A stretch of DNA of 17,030 bases from assembly GCA_049718665.1 (NCBI GenBank), contig JBNARO010000038.1, forward strand, positions 1 to 17,030. Reading direction: 5' to 3'. Source of the DNA: NZ13-RE01 sp049718665 (GTDB taxonomy: Bacteria; Dictyoglomota; Dictyoglomia; Dictyoglomales; Dictyoglomaceae). Both the position numbers and the translations under genes were made by a program. Of the stretch, positions 8,145 to 16,316 are shown piece after piece. The first letter of the stretch is position 1. Each line of letters begins with the position of its first letter. The notes below the pieces were generated by a model, which worked only from the letters and a program-made list of their open reading frames with translations, made no database searches and had not been told where the DNA came from.

Positions 8145-10549
8145 TTCAGTCTCAAAAATACTCCTATTTCCTTGAGTCTTAAAAGAATTTTCTCTATAAG
8201 AGAATCTACTTCTTGGTCTGTTAAGGTATGATCCAAAGAAAGTAAGAAGAGAGAAAAAGCTAAACTTTTATAACCTTTTTCTATTTTCTCTCCTTTATAT
8301 ACATCAAAGAGCTTGATGGAATAAAGTAGTTCTCCTGCAGATTCCTTGATTAATTCTTCTACTTTTTTAGCAGGAACCTCTTCAGGAACCAAAAGAGCTA
8401 AATCTCTTCTTACTCCTGGATATAAAGGTAATGGCTTGAACTTTTGTTTTTCCCTCATATGAGGCAGTAAATCTAAGTTTAATTCTCCATAATAAACTCT
8501 TTCCCTTAAATCATAATTTTGAGTTATCCAAGGATTTAGTTCTCCTAAAAATCCAAGGATTTTATTATCTAAAAAGATAAATCCTTGTCTTGCAGGATGT
8601 AAGAAAGAAAACTTGCTTTCTTTTAGATTTAATTCAATTCCCCATATTTCTTCAAAAAGATTTTCAAAAATTCCTTTAAGATCATAAAAATCTACTTTTA
8701 ATAACTCAGGTGATATATTCCAGGAAGAAGAATACCACTCTCCAGAAATGAGAACTGCCAAGTGTTTCTCTTCTTTATATTTGTTTTCTTCTTTCAAGAA
8801 GACTTTTCCTATTTCAAAAATAAATATATCCTTTCTTTGTTTATTAGAGTTCGTTTGAGCAACTCTTAAAAGATTAGGAAGAAGCGATGTTCTTAGGACA
8901 TTATTTTCTTCACTTAAGGGATTCAAAAGAGGAATGTAATTTTTAAAGGGCTCTACTTCTATAATACCTGATTGAGAAAAATCTTTTAGAGATATGAAAC
9001 TATAATTGATGACTTCTGTTAAACCAAAAGATGTCAGAATATTTCTAATTTTTCTTTCAATTAACTCTTCTTCTAAAGGTGCTGATACTACTATTCCTTT
9101 TTGCATTGGTAGTGTTGGGATATTATCATAGCCATAAAATCTTGCTACTTCTTCTATTAGATCAATTTCTTCTTTTATATCTTGCCTAAAGGATGGGATT
9201 TTAACTTCTAATATAGGATTATGAGAGGTTACTTGAAATCCAATTTTAGTCAATTGGTTTACTATTTCCTCTTCCTTTAACTCCACCCCCAAAACTTTAT
9301 TTACCCGAGATGGTCTTAAAAACACCTTGTTTTCCTTCGGAAGTTCTCTATATATATCAATTCTTCCCCTTATCAATTTTCCTTTTGAAACTTCTTTAAT
9401 AAGTTGTCCCGCTCTATCCAATATATTTGTGGTCTGAAGAATATCTACTCCTCTTTCAAATCTTAAAGATGCTTCTGTTCTTAGTCCTAATCTTCGGGCA
9501 CTTCTTCTAATATTTATGGGATTAAAATTAGCAGCTTCCAAAATAATATTCTTTGTATTTTCAGAAACCTCAGTCTCTTTTCCTCCCATTATTCCACCAA
9601 TTCCTACAGGTCTTTCTATATCCGCAATAACTAATATATTCTCATCAAGAATTTTTTCTTCATTGTTTATTAATAATATTCTTTCGCCAGATTTTGCTCT
9701 TCTTGCAATTAGTTTACTACCTTTTATAAGGTCAAAGTCATAAGCATGGAGAGGCTGTCCTGTTTCTAACATAATATAATTTGTTATATCTACCACATTA
9801 TTTATAGACCTTAACCCTACCCTTTCTAATCTCCATCTCAACCAAAAAGGCGATTTTTCTATTTTTACATCTTTTATAAGTCTCAGAGTAAATCTTGGAC
9901 AGAGATCAAAATCCTGAATCTCTCCTTCTGCATATTTTTCAATGGAATCCCCATCTTCTTTAATTTCTGTAGATGGAACTTTCAAAGGAATATTAAAATA
10001 CGCTGATAGCTCCCTTGCTATTCCCAGATAGCTCAAACAATCTCCTCTATTAGAAGGAATTTCCACTTCTATTAAATAATCCCCATCTCCCAAATATTTG
10101 CTTAATTTTTTTCCTACTTCATATTCCTCAGGAAGAATCATTATTCCTTCAACATCATTGGATATTTCCAGTTCCCATTCAGAACATAGCATTCCTTGGG
10201 AAGGGATTTCATCAAAGTATCTTAAACTTATTTCTTGCCCCTTTATTTTAGAACCAATGGGAGCAATAGGGACTTTTGCTCCACTAAATACATTTTTTGC
10301 TCCTGTCACAATATTCAAAATCTCTTTTCCATTATAAACTTTACATACTAATAACTCATTTTTTGTAGGATGAGGTTCAATTTCTTTTATTTCTCCGACA
10401 ATAACTTGAGACCAGCTTTCTCCAATTTTTAATTTTCTATCTTGATACTGATAAGAAGCATAAAGTCCTAATTTTCTTAGAGCTTTTATTATCTCATCAG
10501 GTTCTATAGGAGCTAAATATTCTATAAGCCATTGATAAGATATAAGCAT
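8141..10549 (-). CDS. pheT: Phenylalanyl-tRNA synthetase beta subunit
   Basis: The beta chain of the (alpha-beta)2 enzyme that charges tRNA-Phe in the cytosol. The 802-residue length is standard for the long bacterial form. Domain order: an N-terminal QWLIEYLAP segment; a tRNA-binding OB fold at about 40-150 (VGEIKEIEPHPTKNELLVCK); the B3/B4 editing domain, which clears mischarged Tyr (SNRGDCLSYLGIARE just before it); B5 (about 400-475); a catalytic-like core; and a C-terminal ferredoxin-like anticodon-binding domain from about 705 (PGVRRDLALLVPE to DHTLTDQEVD). It starts 15 nt after pheS, with a G-rich Shine-Dalgarno. The TGA overlaps the mutS2 ATG. Confidence 0.97.
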   Translation of the reverse strand: MLISYQWLIEYLAPIEPDEIIKALRKLGLYASYQYQDRKLKIGESWSQVIVGEIKEIEPHPTKNELLVCKVYNGKEILNIVTGAKNVFSGAKVPIAPIGSKIKGQEISLRYFDEIPSQGMLCSEWELEISNDVEGIMILPEEYEVGKKLSKYLGDGDYLIEVEIPSNRGDCLSYLGIARELSAYFNIPLKVPSTEIKEDGDSIEKYAEGEIQDFDLCPRFTLRLIKDVKIEKSPFWLRWRLERVGLRSINNVVDITNYIMLETGQPLHAYDFDLIKGSKLIARRAKSGERILLINNEEKILDENILVIADIERPVGIGGIMGGKETEVSENTKNIILEAANFNPINIRRSARRLGLRTEASLRFERGVDILQTTNILDRAGQLIKEVSKGKLIRGRIDIYRELPKENKVFLRPSRVNKVLGVELKEEEIVNQLTKIGFQVTSHNPILEVKIPSFRQDIKEEIDLIEEVARFYGYDNIPTLPMQKGIVVSAPLEEELIERKIRNILTSFGLTEVINYSFISLKDFSQSGIIEVEPFKNYIPLLNPLSEENNVLRTSLLPNLLRVAQTNSNKQRKDIFIFEIGKVFLKEENKYKEEKHLAVLISGEWYSSSWNISPELLKVDFYDLKGIFENLFEEIWGIELNLKESKFSFLHPARQGFIFLDNKILGFLGELNPWITQNYDLRERVYYGELNLDLLPHMREKQKFKPLPLYPGVRRDLALLVPEEVPAKKVEELIKESAGELLYSIKLFDVYKGEKIEKGYKSLAFSLFLLSLDHTLTDQEVDSLIEKILLRLKEIGVFLRLK

Positions 10550-10564
10550 TGGAAAAATCCCCCT

Positions 10565-11587
10565 TTAGAATTGGTTTAGAAATCTCAGGTCATTTTCGTA
10601 GAAAAGTCTTATATCTTCTATTCCATAAATCTGCATAGCAATTCTATCTGGTCCCATCCCAAAAGCAAAGCCAGTATATATTTCCGAATCTACTCCTACT
10701 TCTCTAAACACTGCAGGATGGACCATTCCACATCCAAGAATTTCTAAAACTCCTGAATAACCACAAGCTTTACATCCCTCTCCTTTACACATTCCACATT
10801 CTACATACATTTCTGCACTAGGTTCAGTAAAGGGAAAATAGCTTGGAAGAAAATAAACTTTTCTATCTTTACCAAAGAGACGATGAGCGAATATAGTTAA
10901 TACTCCTTTTAATTCTGCAAAAGAAACATCATGATCTACAGCGAGCCCCTCAATTTGGAAAAACATGGGACTATGAGTAGCGTCAGGAAAATCTCTTCTA
11001 TAGCATTTTCCTGGTGCCACAATCCTTAAAGGTGGTTTTGTTTTTTCCATCACTCTAATTTGTACTGGAGAAGTTTGGGTTCTTAAAAGATATTCCTTAT
11101 CAATATAGAAGGAATCATGAGCTTCTCTTACAGGATGATCTTGGGGAATATTTAGAGCAGTAAAATTATAATAATCAGTCTCTAATTCAGGACCATAAAC
11201 TACTTGAAATCCCATTTCCTTAAAAACTGATATTATCTCCTCTATCACTTGAGTAAGGGGGTGAAATTTCCCGATAGGCTTTTTTCTTCCAGGAAGAGTA
11301 ATATCAATCTTTTCTTCAAGTAATTTTCTTTGTAATGTATTAAACTTTACTCTCTTTTCTGCCTCTTCCCAAAGAGATTCTAATTCTTCCTTCCACTGAT
11401 TCGCCAATTTCCCCCAATAAACCCTTTCCTCAGGGGGCATCTTTCCCAAGGATCTTAAGATTTGAGTTAAAAAACTATTTTTCCCTAAGTATTCCCTTTT
11501 TATCTCCTCTAATTCTTTTAAATCTTCAACTTTTCTCAATCTTTCTTTTGCAGTTTCAACTTTTAATATATATTCCTCCTCCTTCAT
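10565..11587 (-). CDS. pheS: Phenylalanyl-tRNA synthetase alpha subunit
   Basis: The catalytic subunit of PheRS, a class II synthetase. The 340-residue protein has an N-terminal coiled coil (about 1-90) that contacts tRNA. The catalytic core has HPLTQVIEEI (109-118), LLRTQTSPVQIR (167-178), motif 2 GKCYRRDFPDATHSPMFFQ (193-211) and motif 3 FGMGPDRIAMQ (309-319). A C-x2-C-x4-C-x2-C cluster (C264, C267, C272, C275) just before the LEILGCGMVHP strand may bind zinc, as in many bacterial PheS proteins. The ATG has Shine-Dalgarno GGAGGAG at ideal spacing and overlaps the TGA of the methyltransferase gene. No T-box leader precedes it. Confidence 0.97.
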   Translation of the reverse strand: MKEEEYILKVETAKERLRKVEDLKELEEIKREYLGKNSFLTQILRSLGKMPPEERVYWGKLANQWKEELESLWEEAEKRVKFNTLQRKLLEEKIDITLPGRKKPIGKFHPLTQVIEEIISVFKEMGFQVVYGPELETDYYNFTALNIPQDHPVREAHDSFYIDKEYLLRTQTSPVQIRVMEKTKPPLRIVAPGKCYRRDFPDATHSPMFFQIEGLAVDHDVSFAELKGVLTIFAHRLFGKDRKVYFLPSYFPFTEPSAEMYVECGMCKGEGCKACGYSGVLEILGCGMVHPAVFREVGVDSEIYTGFAFGMGPDRIAMQIYGIEDIRLFYENDLRFLNQF

Positions 11588-12384
11588 AATTTCTCCTCCA
11601 TATATCTTTGTTTTTGGGCCTCAAAAAGGAAAGCAGAACCAGCAATAGCTACATTTAAAGACTCTACTTCTTTCTTTAAAGGGATTTTTAATTTTACAGG
11701 ATTTAATTCTTTATAATTTTCCTTTCTCACTCCCCAAGCTTCATTTCCCAAAATTAAAAGAAAGCTTTCTTTATAATTATAGTTAAAATAAACTTCTTCC
11801 CCGTAAGGATCAGCAATAATAACCCTCCAATCTTTAAAAAATTTTATTATCTCATCATAAGATGCTGTCCATACTGGAAGTCTAAATATAGAGCCTGACG
11901 ATGCTCTTATGACTTTGTAATTATATGGATCAACAGTATCCTCAGAAAGAATCAACGCAGATACTCCTAATCCTTCTGCTATTCTAATAAGAGTTCCCAG
12001 ATTGCCAGGATCTTGGATTCCATCAGAGAGTAGAACTATAGACTTTTTTTCTTTTGAAATTAATTCCCACGAGGGTTTTAAAAACAAAGGAAGCACCCCC
12101 AGAATACCTGGAGGTGTTTCCAAAAGAGAGATCTTACTCATTAAAGAATCATCAACAATAGAATATGGAACAAAGAAGAGAAATTCTTCTACTTCTTTCT
12201 CTTTTTTCCCAAAAAAAGATTTAGAAATATAAACCTTTTGTATATAAATCCCACTTCTCCATGCATCCTTTAAAAGCCGCCATCCTTCAACAATGCATTT
12301 CCCTTTTTCTCTTCTTTTTTTCTTATCCCTAAGTTGTAAAATTTCTTGTATTTCAGCATTATGGCGACTTGAGATAATTACCAT
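11584..12384 (-). CDS. TrmH/SpoU-family RNA 2'-O-methyltransferase
   Basis: A SAM-dependent 2'-O-ribose methyltransferase of the SPOUT/TrmH superfamily, 266 residues. The N-terminal 100 residues match a SpoU substrate-binding domain. The knotted catalytic domain has motif 1 DGIQDPGNLGTLIR (121-134), motif 2 LLILGNEAWGVR (209-220) and motif 3 IPLKKEVESLNVAIAGS (234-250). The arrangement is like RlmB or TsnR-type rRNA enzymes, often encoded next to rplT-pheS and thought to act on 23S rRNA; the modified nucleotide cannot be told from sequence. The ATG follows the rplT TAA with no gap and has a poor Shine-Dalgarno, so reinitiation from rplT is likely. Confidence 0.92.
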   Translation of the reverse strand: MVIISSRHNAEIQEILQLRDKKKRREKGKCIVEGWRLLKDAWRSGIYIQKVYISKSFFGKKEKEVEEFLFFVPYSIVDDSLMSKISLLETPPGILGVLPLFLKPSWELISKEKKSIVLLSDGIQDPGNLGTLIRIAEGLGVSALILSEDTVDPYNYKVIRASSGSIFRLPVWTASYDEIIKFFKDWRVIIADPYGEEVYFNYNYKESFLLILGNEAWGVRKENYKELNPVKLKIPLKKEVESLNVAIAGSAFLFEAQKQRYMEEKL

Positions 12385-12726
12385 TTACATTACTTGAGTT
12401 ACCAATTGCTTAAATGTCTCTGGCTCAGATACCGCAAGTTCAGCAAGAATTTTTCTATTTAGCTTAATATTTTGTTTATTTAATTTGGACATAAATTTGC
12501 TATAAGAGAGACCAAATTCTCTTACTGCAGCATTAATTCTTATAATCCAGAGACGGCGAAATTCTCTCTTTTTTCTTCTTCGGTCTACATAAGCATCGTA
12601 TAGAGCTTTTATTACTGATTGATTAGCGATTTTAAAAATTTTACTCCTTCTTCCTCTATAGCCCTTAGCTAATTTTAATATCTTCTTATGTCTTCTTCTC
12701 GTTATATACCCACCTTTAACTCTCAT
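12385..12726 (-). CDS. rplT: Ribosomal protein bL20
   Basis: L20 is a 23S rRNA-binding protein essential for early assembly of the 50S subunit. The 113-residue sequence has the very basic N-terminal extension (RVKGGYITRRRHKKILKLAKG) and the globular half with REFGLSYSKFMSKL and LNRKILAELA. It is slightly shorter than the usual 117-119. The ATG has Shine-Dalgarno AGGAGAG and follows rpmI by 17 nt. In other bacteria L20 represses the infC-rpmI-rplT mRNA; here the rpoD-infC gap is too short for the long leader used in Bacillus. Confidence 0.97.
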   Translation of the reverse strand: MRVKGGYITRRRHKKILKLAKGYRGRRSKIFKIANQSVIKALYDAYVDRRRKKREFRRLWIIRINAAVREFGLSYSKFMSKLNKQNIKLNRKILAELAVSEPETFKQLVTQVM

Positions 12727-12743
12727 CTTTCATCTCTCCTATC

Positions 12744-12947
12744 TTAAATTTTATAAGGTAGCATTTTCTTTACATGCCATTCTTCTACATTTTTAATAGC
12801 AGAGGGAATACTTAGTCTTCTTTTTCTAGAACCACTCTTTTTTCCTAAATTATGCCTCATTCCCGCTCTTTTATGCAAAATTTTCCCCGTTGCAGTTACT
12901 TTAAACCTCTTCGCCGCAGAAGATCTCGTTTTTAATTTATTACTCAT
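12744..12947 (-). CDS. rpmI: Ribosomal protein bL35
   Basis: A small basic 50S protein of 67 residues. It shows the family features KTRSSAAKRFKVTATGKI, the HKRAGMRHNLGKKSGSRKRRL core and the C-terminal VKKMLPY. Its ATG lies inside the end of infC (8-nt overlap), and its Shine-Dalgarno GGAGGAGGT forms part of the last infC codons. IF3, L35 and L20 are therefore tightly coupled, as in most bacteria. Confidence 0.97.
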   Translation of the reverse strand: MSNKLKTRSSAAKRFKVTATGKILHKRAGMRHNLGKKSGSRKRRLSIPSAIKNVEEWHVKKMLPYKI

Positions 12948-13488
12948 TTTTTACCTCCTCCAATACCGCTTTTTTAACAAACCTCTTAGGAGCAAGCATT
13001 ATTACCATTGAAGTTCCTATTAAAGGACCTTTCTTCTCTGCTCCTCCTAAGTCCTCTATGTCTTTTAAAATTCTTTCTAAAAGTTTATCACCCCACTCTG
13101 TATATATCAACTGCCTTCCTCTAAAAAGAATAATTAATCGTACTTTATACCCTTTTTCGAGAAACTCTCTAATCTTTCTTAACTTAACTTGGTAGTCATG
13201 CTCTTCAATATTTGGTCTTATTTTTATCTCTTTAACTTCTATAGTTCTTTGATTCTTCTTACTTTCTCTTTCTTTTCTTGCTTGCTCATATTTAAATTTT
13301 CCATAATCCATTATTTTACAAACTGGCGGATTGGCATTCGGCGCTACCTCAACTAAATCTAAATTTCTTTCTCGTGCAATTCTTAATGCTTGTTCTATAG
13401 GCATTATTCCTAATTGTCTTCCATCTTCTCCTACAACTCTCACCTCTCTTGCTCTTATTCTTTCATTTATACGATATTCCTTGTCTAT
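12940..13488 (-). CDS. infC: Translation initiation factor IF-3, AUA start codon
   Basis: IF3 binds the 30S subunit, prevents premature 50S joining and proofreads the start codon and initiator tRNA. From GTG 13443 the frame gives 167 residues, beginning inside the conserved N-terminus. Reading upstream in frame adds 15 codons encoding IDKEYRINERIRARE, which matches the usual YRIN...IRAREVRV opening of IF3. A TAA (13491-13489) ends the frame directly before the ATA at 13488. A strong Shine-Dalgarno AAGGAGGTG (13503-13495) lies 6 nt before this ATA. I conclude that translation starts at AUA, giving 182 residues, the normal length. The N-domain, the helical linker (about 70-95) and the C-domain (KEIKIRPNIEEHDYQVKL) are all present. 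Other infC genes also use non-AUG/GUG/UUG starts (AUU in E. coli), which lets IF3 repress its own synthesis. Confidence 0.93.
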   Translation of the reverse strand: MDKEYRINERIRAREVRVVGEDGRQLGIMPIEQALRIARERNLDLVEVAPNANPPVCKIMDYGKFKYEQARKERESKKNQRTIEVKEIKIRPNIEEHDYQVKLRKIREFLEKGYKVRLIILFRGRQLIYTEWGDKLLERILKDIEDLGGAEKKGPLIGTSMVIMLAPKRFVKKAVLEEVKNE

Positions 13489-13494
13489 TTAAAA

Positions 13495-13503
13495 CACCTC
13501 CTT
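13495..13503 (-). promoter_or_regulatory. infC Shine-Dalgarno that fixes the AUA start
   Basis: AAGGAGGTG on the minus strand is the best Shine-Dalgarno of the cluster. It lies 6 nt before ATA 13488 and 51 nt before GTG 13443, so it can serve only a start at or near the ATA. No ATG, GTG or TTG lies in frame between the TAA at 13491-13489 and codon 16. Confidence 0.88.
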
Positions 13504-13517
13504 AAAAATTTTAAAAT

Positions 13518-14543
13518 CTAATCTTCCAAATAATCTTTTATTTTCTTACTCCTACTGGGATGTCTCAATCTTCTTAAAGCTTTGGCTTCTATTTGTCTTA
13601 TTCTTTCACGAGTAACATTAAAGAGTCTTCCAACTTCTTCCAAAGTTCTTGGTTGATTATCCACAACTCCAAATCTTAATTTCAAAATTTCTCTTTCTCT
13701 TTCAGAGAGTTCATTAAGTAATTCGTTTATATCTTTCTTCAGAGATTCTTGAATAGCAATATCTGCAGGACTAAGACCCTTATTCTCTACAAAATCTGCT
13801 AAACGATTATCTTCATCTTCACCCACAGGCATCTCGAGAGAAAGGGGTTCTTGTCCCATTAAACTTATTTCTCTTATTCTCTCTACAGGCAATCCAACTC
13901 TTTCAGCTATTTCTTCATCAGTAGGTTTTCTCCCTAATTCTTGGGTCAATTGTCTTGTCACTTTATGAATTTTGTTCATAGTTTCCACCATATGCACAGG
14001 AATACGAATAGTTCGAGCTTGATCCGCAATAGCCCTTGTTATTGCTTGTCTTATCCACCAAGTAGCATAGGTACTAAACTTAAATCCTTTACGATAATCA
14101 AATTTTTCGACAGCTTTTATTAATCCTAAATTTCCTTCCTGAATAAGATCTAAGAACAAAAGGCCACGTCCTATATATCTTTTTGCCACACTTACCACAA
14201 GCCTTAAGTTTGCTTCTATAAGTTTTCTTTTTGCTTCCTCATCCCCTTCTGATGCTCTTTTAGCAAGCTCTACTTCTTCTTCAGGGGTAAGTAATGGAAT
14301 CTTACCAATCTCTTTAAGATACATCTTAACAGGATCATCCAATTCTATTTCTTCAGGGATCTCAAATTCTTCTTCTACAGGTTCAGAGATTTCTTCTTGT
14401 CTTAAATCTTTAAATTCTTCCTCGTCAACTAATTCATGTTCTGCTAAAAGATCTTCTATCTCATCCAGATTTTCCTCTGGATAAGGATAATCCATTAAAA
14501 CCTCCTCAGGTGTTATTTTCTCAGAATACTTCTTATTCCCCAT
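13518..14543 (-). CDS. rpoD: Primary sigma factor RpoD (SigA)
   Basis: The housekeeping sigma-70 factor, directing RNA polymerase to -35/-10 promoters. It has about 341 residues, shorter than E. coli RpoD: region 1.1 is replaced by an acidic N-terminus (about 20-70), and the non-conserved insert is missing. Region 1.2 is DDPVKMYLKEIGKIPLLTPEEE. Region 2 has NLRLVVSVAKRY, LDLIQEGNLGLIKAVEKFDY and FSTYATWWIRQAI. Region 3 and the 3.2 finger follow (PLSLEMPVGEDED). Region 4.2 has LEEVGRLFNVTRERIRQIE. The Shine-Dalgarno AAAGGAG abuts ATG 14552 but is well spaced for ATG 14543, so I prefer the latter; TTG 14546 is also possible. The gene sits 24 nt after dnaG, the common dnaG-sigA order. Confidence 0.96.
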   Translation of the reverse strand: MGNKKYSEKITPEEVLMDYPYPEENLDEIEDLLAEHELVDEEEFKDLRQEEISEPVEEEFEIPEEIELDDPVKMYLKEIGKIPLLTPEEEVELAKRASEGDEEAKRKLIEANLRLVVSVAKRYIGRGLLFLDLIQEGNLGLIKAVEKFDYRKGFKFSTYATWWIRQAITRAIADQARTIRIPVHMVETMNKIHKVTRQLTQELGRKPTDEEIAERVGLPVERIREISLMGQEPLSLEMPVGEDEDNRLADFVENKGLSPADIAIQESLKKDINELLNELSEREREILKLRFGVVDNQPRTLEEVGRLFNVTRERIRQIEAKALRRLRHPSRSKKIKDYLED

Positions 14544-14567
14544 CAAACTCATCTCCTTTCTAATTAA

Positions 14568-16316
14568 TTATACTGCTTTTTCTAATTGACTCTTTAGCCA
14601 CTGTATTTCTTTCATTAATTCTTCTATTTTTTCTTTTTCAACTCCTTCCTTTTCTTTTTGTGCTAACTCTTCTTTCTTTTGCCTTATCTGTCTTCTAATT
14701 TTTTCTTTTCTAAATTCCTCCCATAAAAATGATATACTTTTTTCATCTCTATGTCTTTCTCCCATTTTTATAGCTCTTTCTAAAAATATTCTCTTATCTT
14801 CTTCCCAAAGGGCTAAAAATTCCTCTAAATTTTTACTTTTATCCCAAATTCTCCACTTTTTAATTACCTCTTGATAAAAAGGGAAAGTAAAATCCTCAGG
14901 ACTTAAATTCTGAATATGTGCATTATCAACTCCTAAAAGTATCAATCCTAAGAGAATCTCTTCCAATTGAGAAGAGATAAAAACTTTTGTAATTCCAGCT
15001 TTTTTATTCTCTAATCCACCTCTCCATTGAGAAAGCCGAATCTGTAATTCTCTTTGTAATCCCTCTTCAGGAACATTTAACCTTTTGCTAATATATGGTA
15101 TAAAACTTTTAATCTTTTCCTGTTGGACAAGCATATTTTTACTACGAAGAATTGAAGATGTCAATATTTCTAAGAGGTTTTCTAATTTCTCTTGGAAATT
15201 TATTTCTTGTTTTAAAGTATAATCAATCAAAAATTCTAAGGCTTCTTTACTCTCTTCAATCAGTTTTATAAATTTCTCTTTACTGTTTTTTTGTATAAAC
15301 TCATCAGGATCCTTAAAATCAGGAGGTAATAATAACCAATAAACTTTAAAGCCCTCTAATTCCAAAATAGACAAAGCTCTTTTCCCTGCTTGAAATCCTG
15401 CAAAATCTTGATCATAGCCAATAATAACATTATCAGTAAAACTTTTTAAAAGCTTTGCTTGAGAAGATGTAAAAGAGGTTCCTAAGGATGCTACTGCAAA
15501 GTCAATCCCCTCTTGATGAAGAGATATAGCATCCATATAACCTTCAACTAAAAGAACCTTATTTTCTTTTTTAATCCTTTCCTTTCCTTGATAAAGAGCA
15601 TAGAGAATTTCTCTTTTATTGAAAAAAGTACTTTCAGGGGAATTTATATACTTTGGTTCTTCTTGAGTTAAAGTTCTTGCCCCAAATCCCATAATTTTTC
15701 CTTTATGGTTCATTATCGGGAATATTAATCTTCCAGAGAAAAGATCTTTCCATTCATCTTTAATTTTATATAATATTTTATTTTTCAAGATATCCTGTTC
15801 AGAAAAACCCTTTTTAAGAAGATAGCGATATAAAAGGCTAGGATTTTTAGGGGATAATCCTAATAGAAATTCATCTTGGGTTTGAGGCTTTATATTCCTC
15901 TTTCTTAGATATTCTTTTCCCTCATTTCCATATTTACTTTTTAGATAAAGACTATAAAATTCTGCGGTTGCTTTTATTATCTCTAAATAGACATTATATT
16001 CCTTGCTCTCTTTTTTTTCTTTCTTAGGTATCTCTAATCCTACTTCTTGCGAAAGCTCCTCCAATGCCTCCATAAAGGAAATATTTCTATAATTCATCAA
16101 GAAAGAAAAAACATCTCCACTGGCGCCGCAACCAAAACAATGATATAATCCCTTTTCAGGACTTACATAAAAGGATGGTGTTCTTTCCAAATGAAAAGGA
16201 CAGAGCCCTACAAAGTTTTTCCCTGATCTTTTAAGATTTACATACCGGGATATTATATCTACAATATTTATCCTTTGCTTTACATCATCTACAAAATCTT
16301 CTAAGGAAAAGGACAT
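14568..16316 (-). CDS. dnaG: DNA primase
   Basis: DnaG makes the short RNA primers for Okazaki fragments and for replication start, working with the DnaB helicase. In the 582-residue form the N-terminal CHC2 zinc ribbon has C39, H42, C60 and C63 (GLCPFHLERTPSF and YHCFGCGASGD). The core has FSGRLIFPIMNHKGKIMGFG. The TOPRIM domain has the metal-binding EGYMD (258-262) and YDQDFAG (D302, D304). The C-terminal third is helical and charged, as in the helicase-binding domain. Start: the Shine-Dalgarno GGAGGT (16329-16324) lies 7 nt before ATG 16316, so this ATG is chosen; the TTG at 16331 overlaps the Shine-Dalgarno. The ATG overlaps the upstream TGA by one base. Confidence 0.96.
   Translation of the reverse strand: MSFSLEDFVDDVKQRINIVDIISRYVNLKRSGKNFVGLCPFHLERTPSFYVSPEKGLYHCFGCGASGDVFSFLMNYRNISFMEALEELSQEVGLEIPKKEKKESKEYNVYLEIIKATAEFYSLYLKSKYGNEGKEYLRKRNIKPQTQDEFLLGLSPKNPSLLYRYLLKKGFSEQDILKNKILYKIKDEWKDLFSGRLIFPIMNHKGKIMGFGARTLTQEEPKYINSPESTFFNKREILYALYQGKERIKKENKVLLVEGYMDAISLHQEGIDFAVASLGTSFTSSQAKLLKSFTDNVIIGYDQDFAGFQAGKRALSILELEGFKVYWLLLPPDFKDPDEFIQKNSKEKFIKLIEESKEALEFLIDYTLKQEINFQEKLENLLEILTSSILRSKNMLVQQEKIKSFIPYISKRLNVPEEGLQRELQIRLSQWRGGLENKKAGITKVFISSQLEEILLGLILLGVDNAHIQNLSPEDFTFPFYQEVIKKWRIWDKSKNLEEFLALWEEDKRIFLERAIKMGERHRDEKSISFLWEEFRKEKIRRQIRQKKEELAQKEKEGVEKEKIEELMKEIQWLKSQLEKAV

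Noticed and set aside
11588..11620. T-box or leader before pheS
   Set aside because: pheS overlaps the upstream methyltransferase gene by 4 nt, so there is no non-coding space for a riboswitch.
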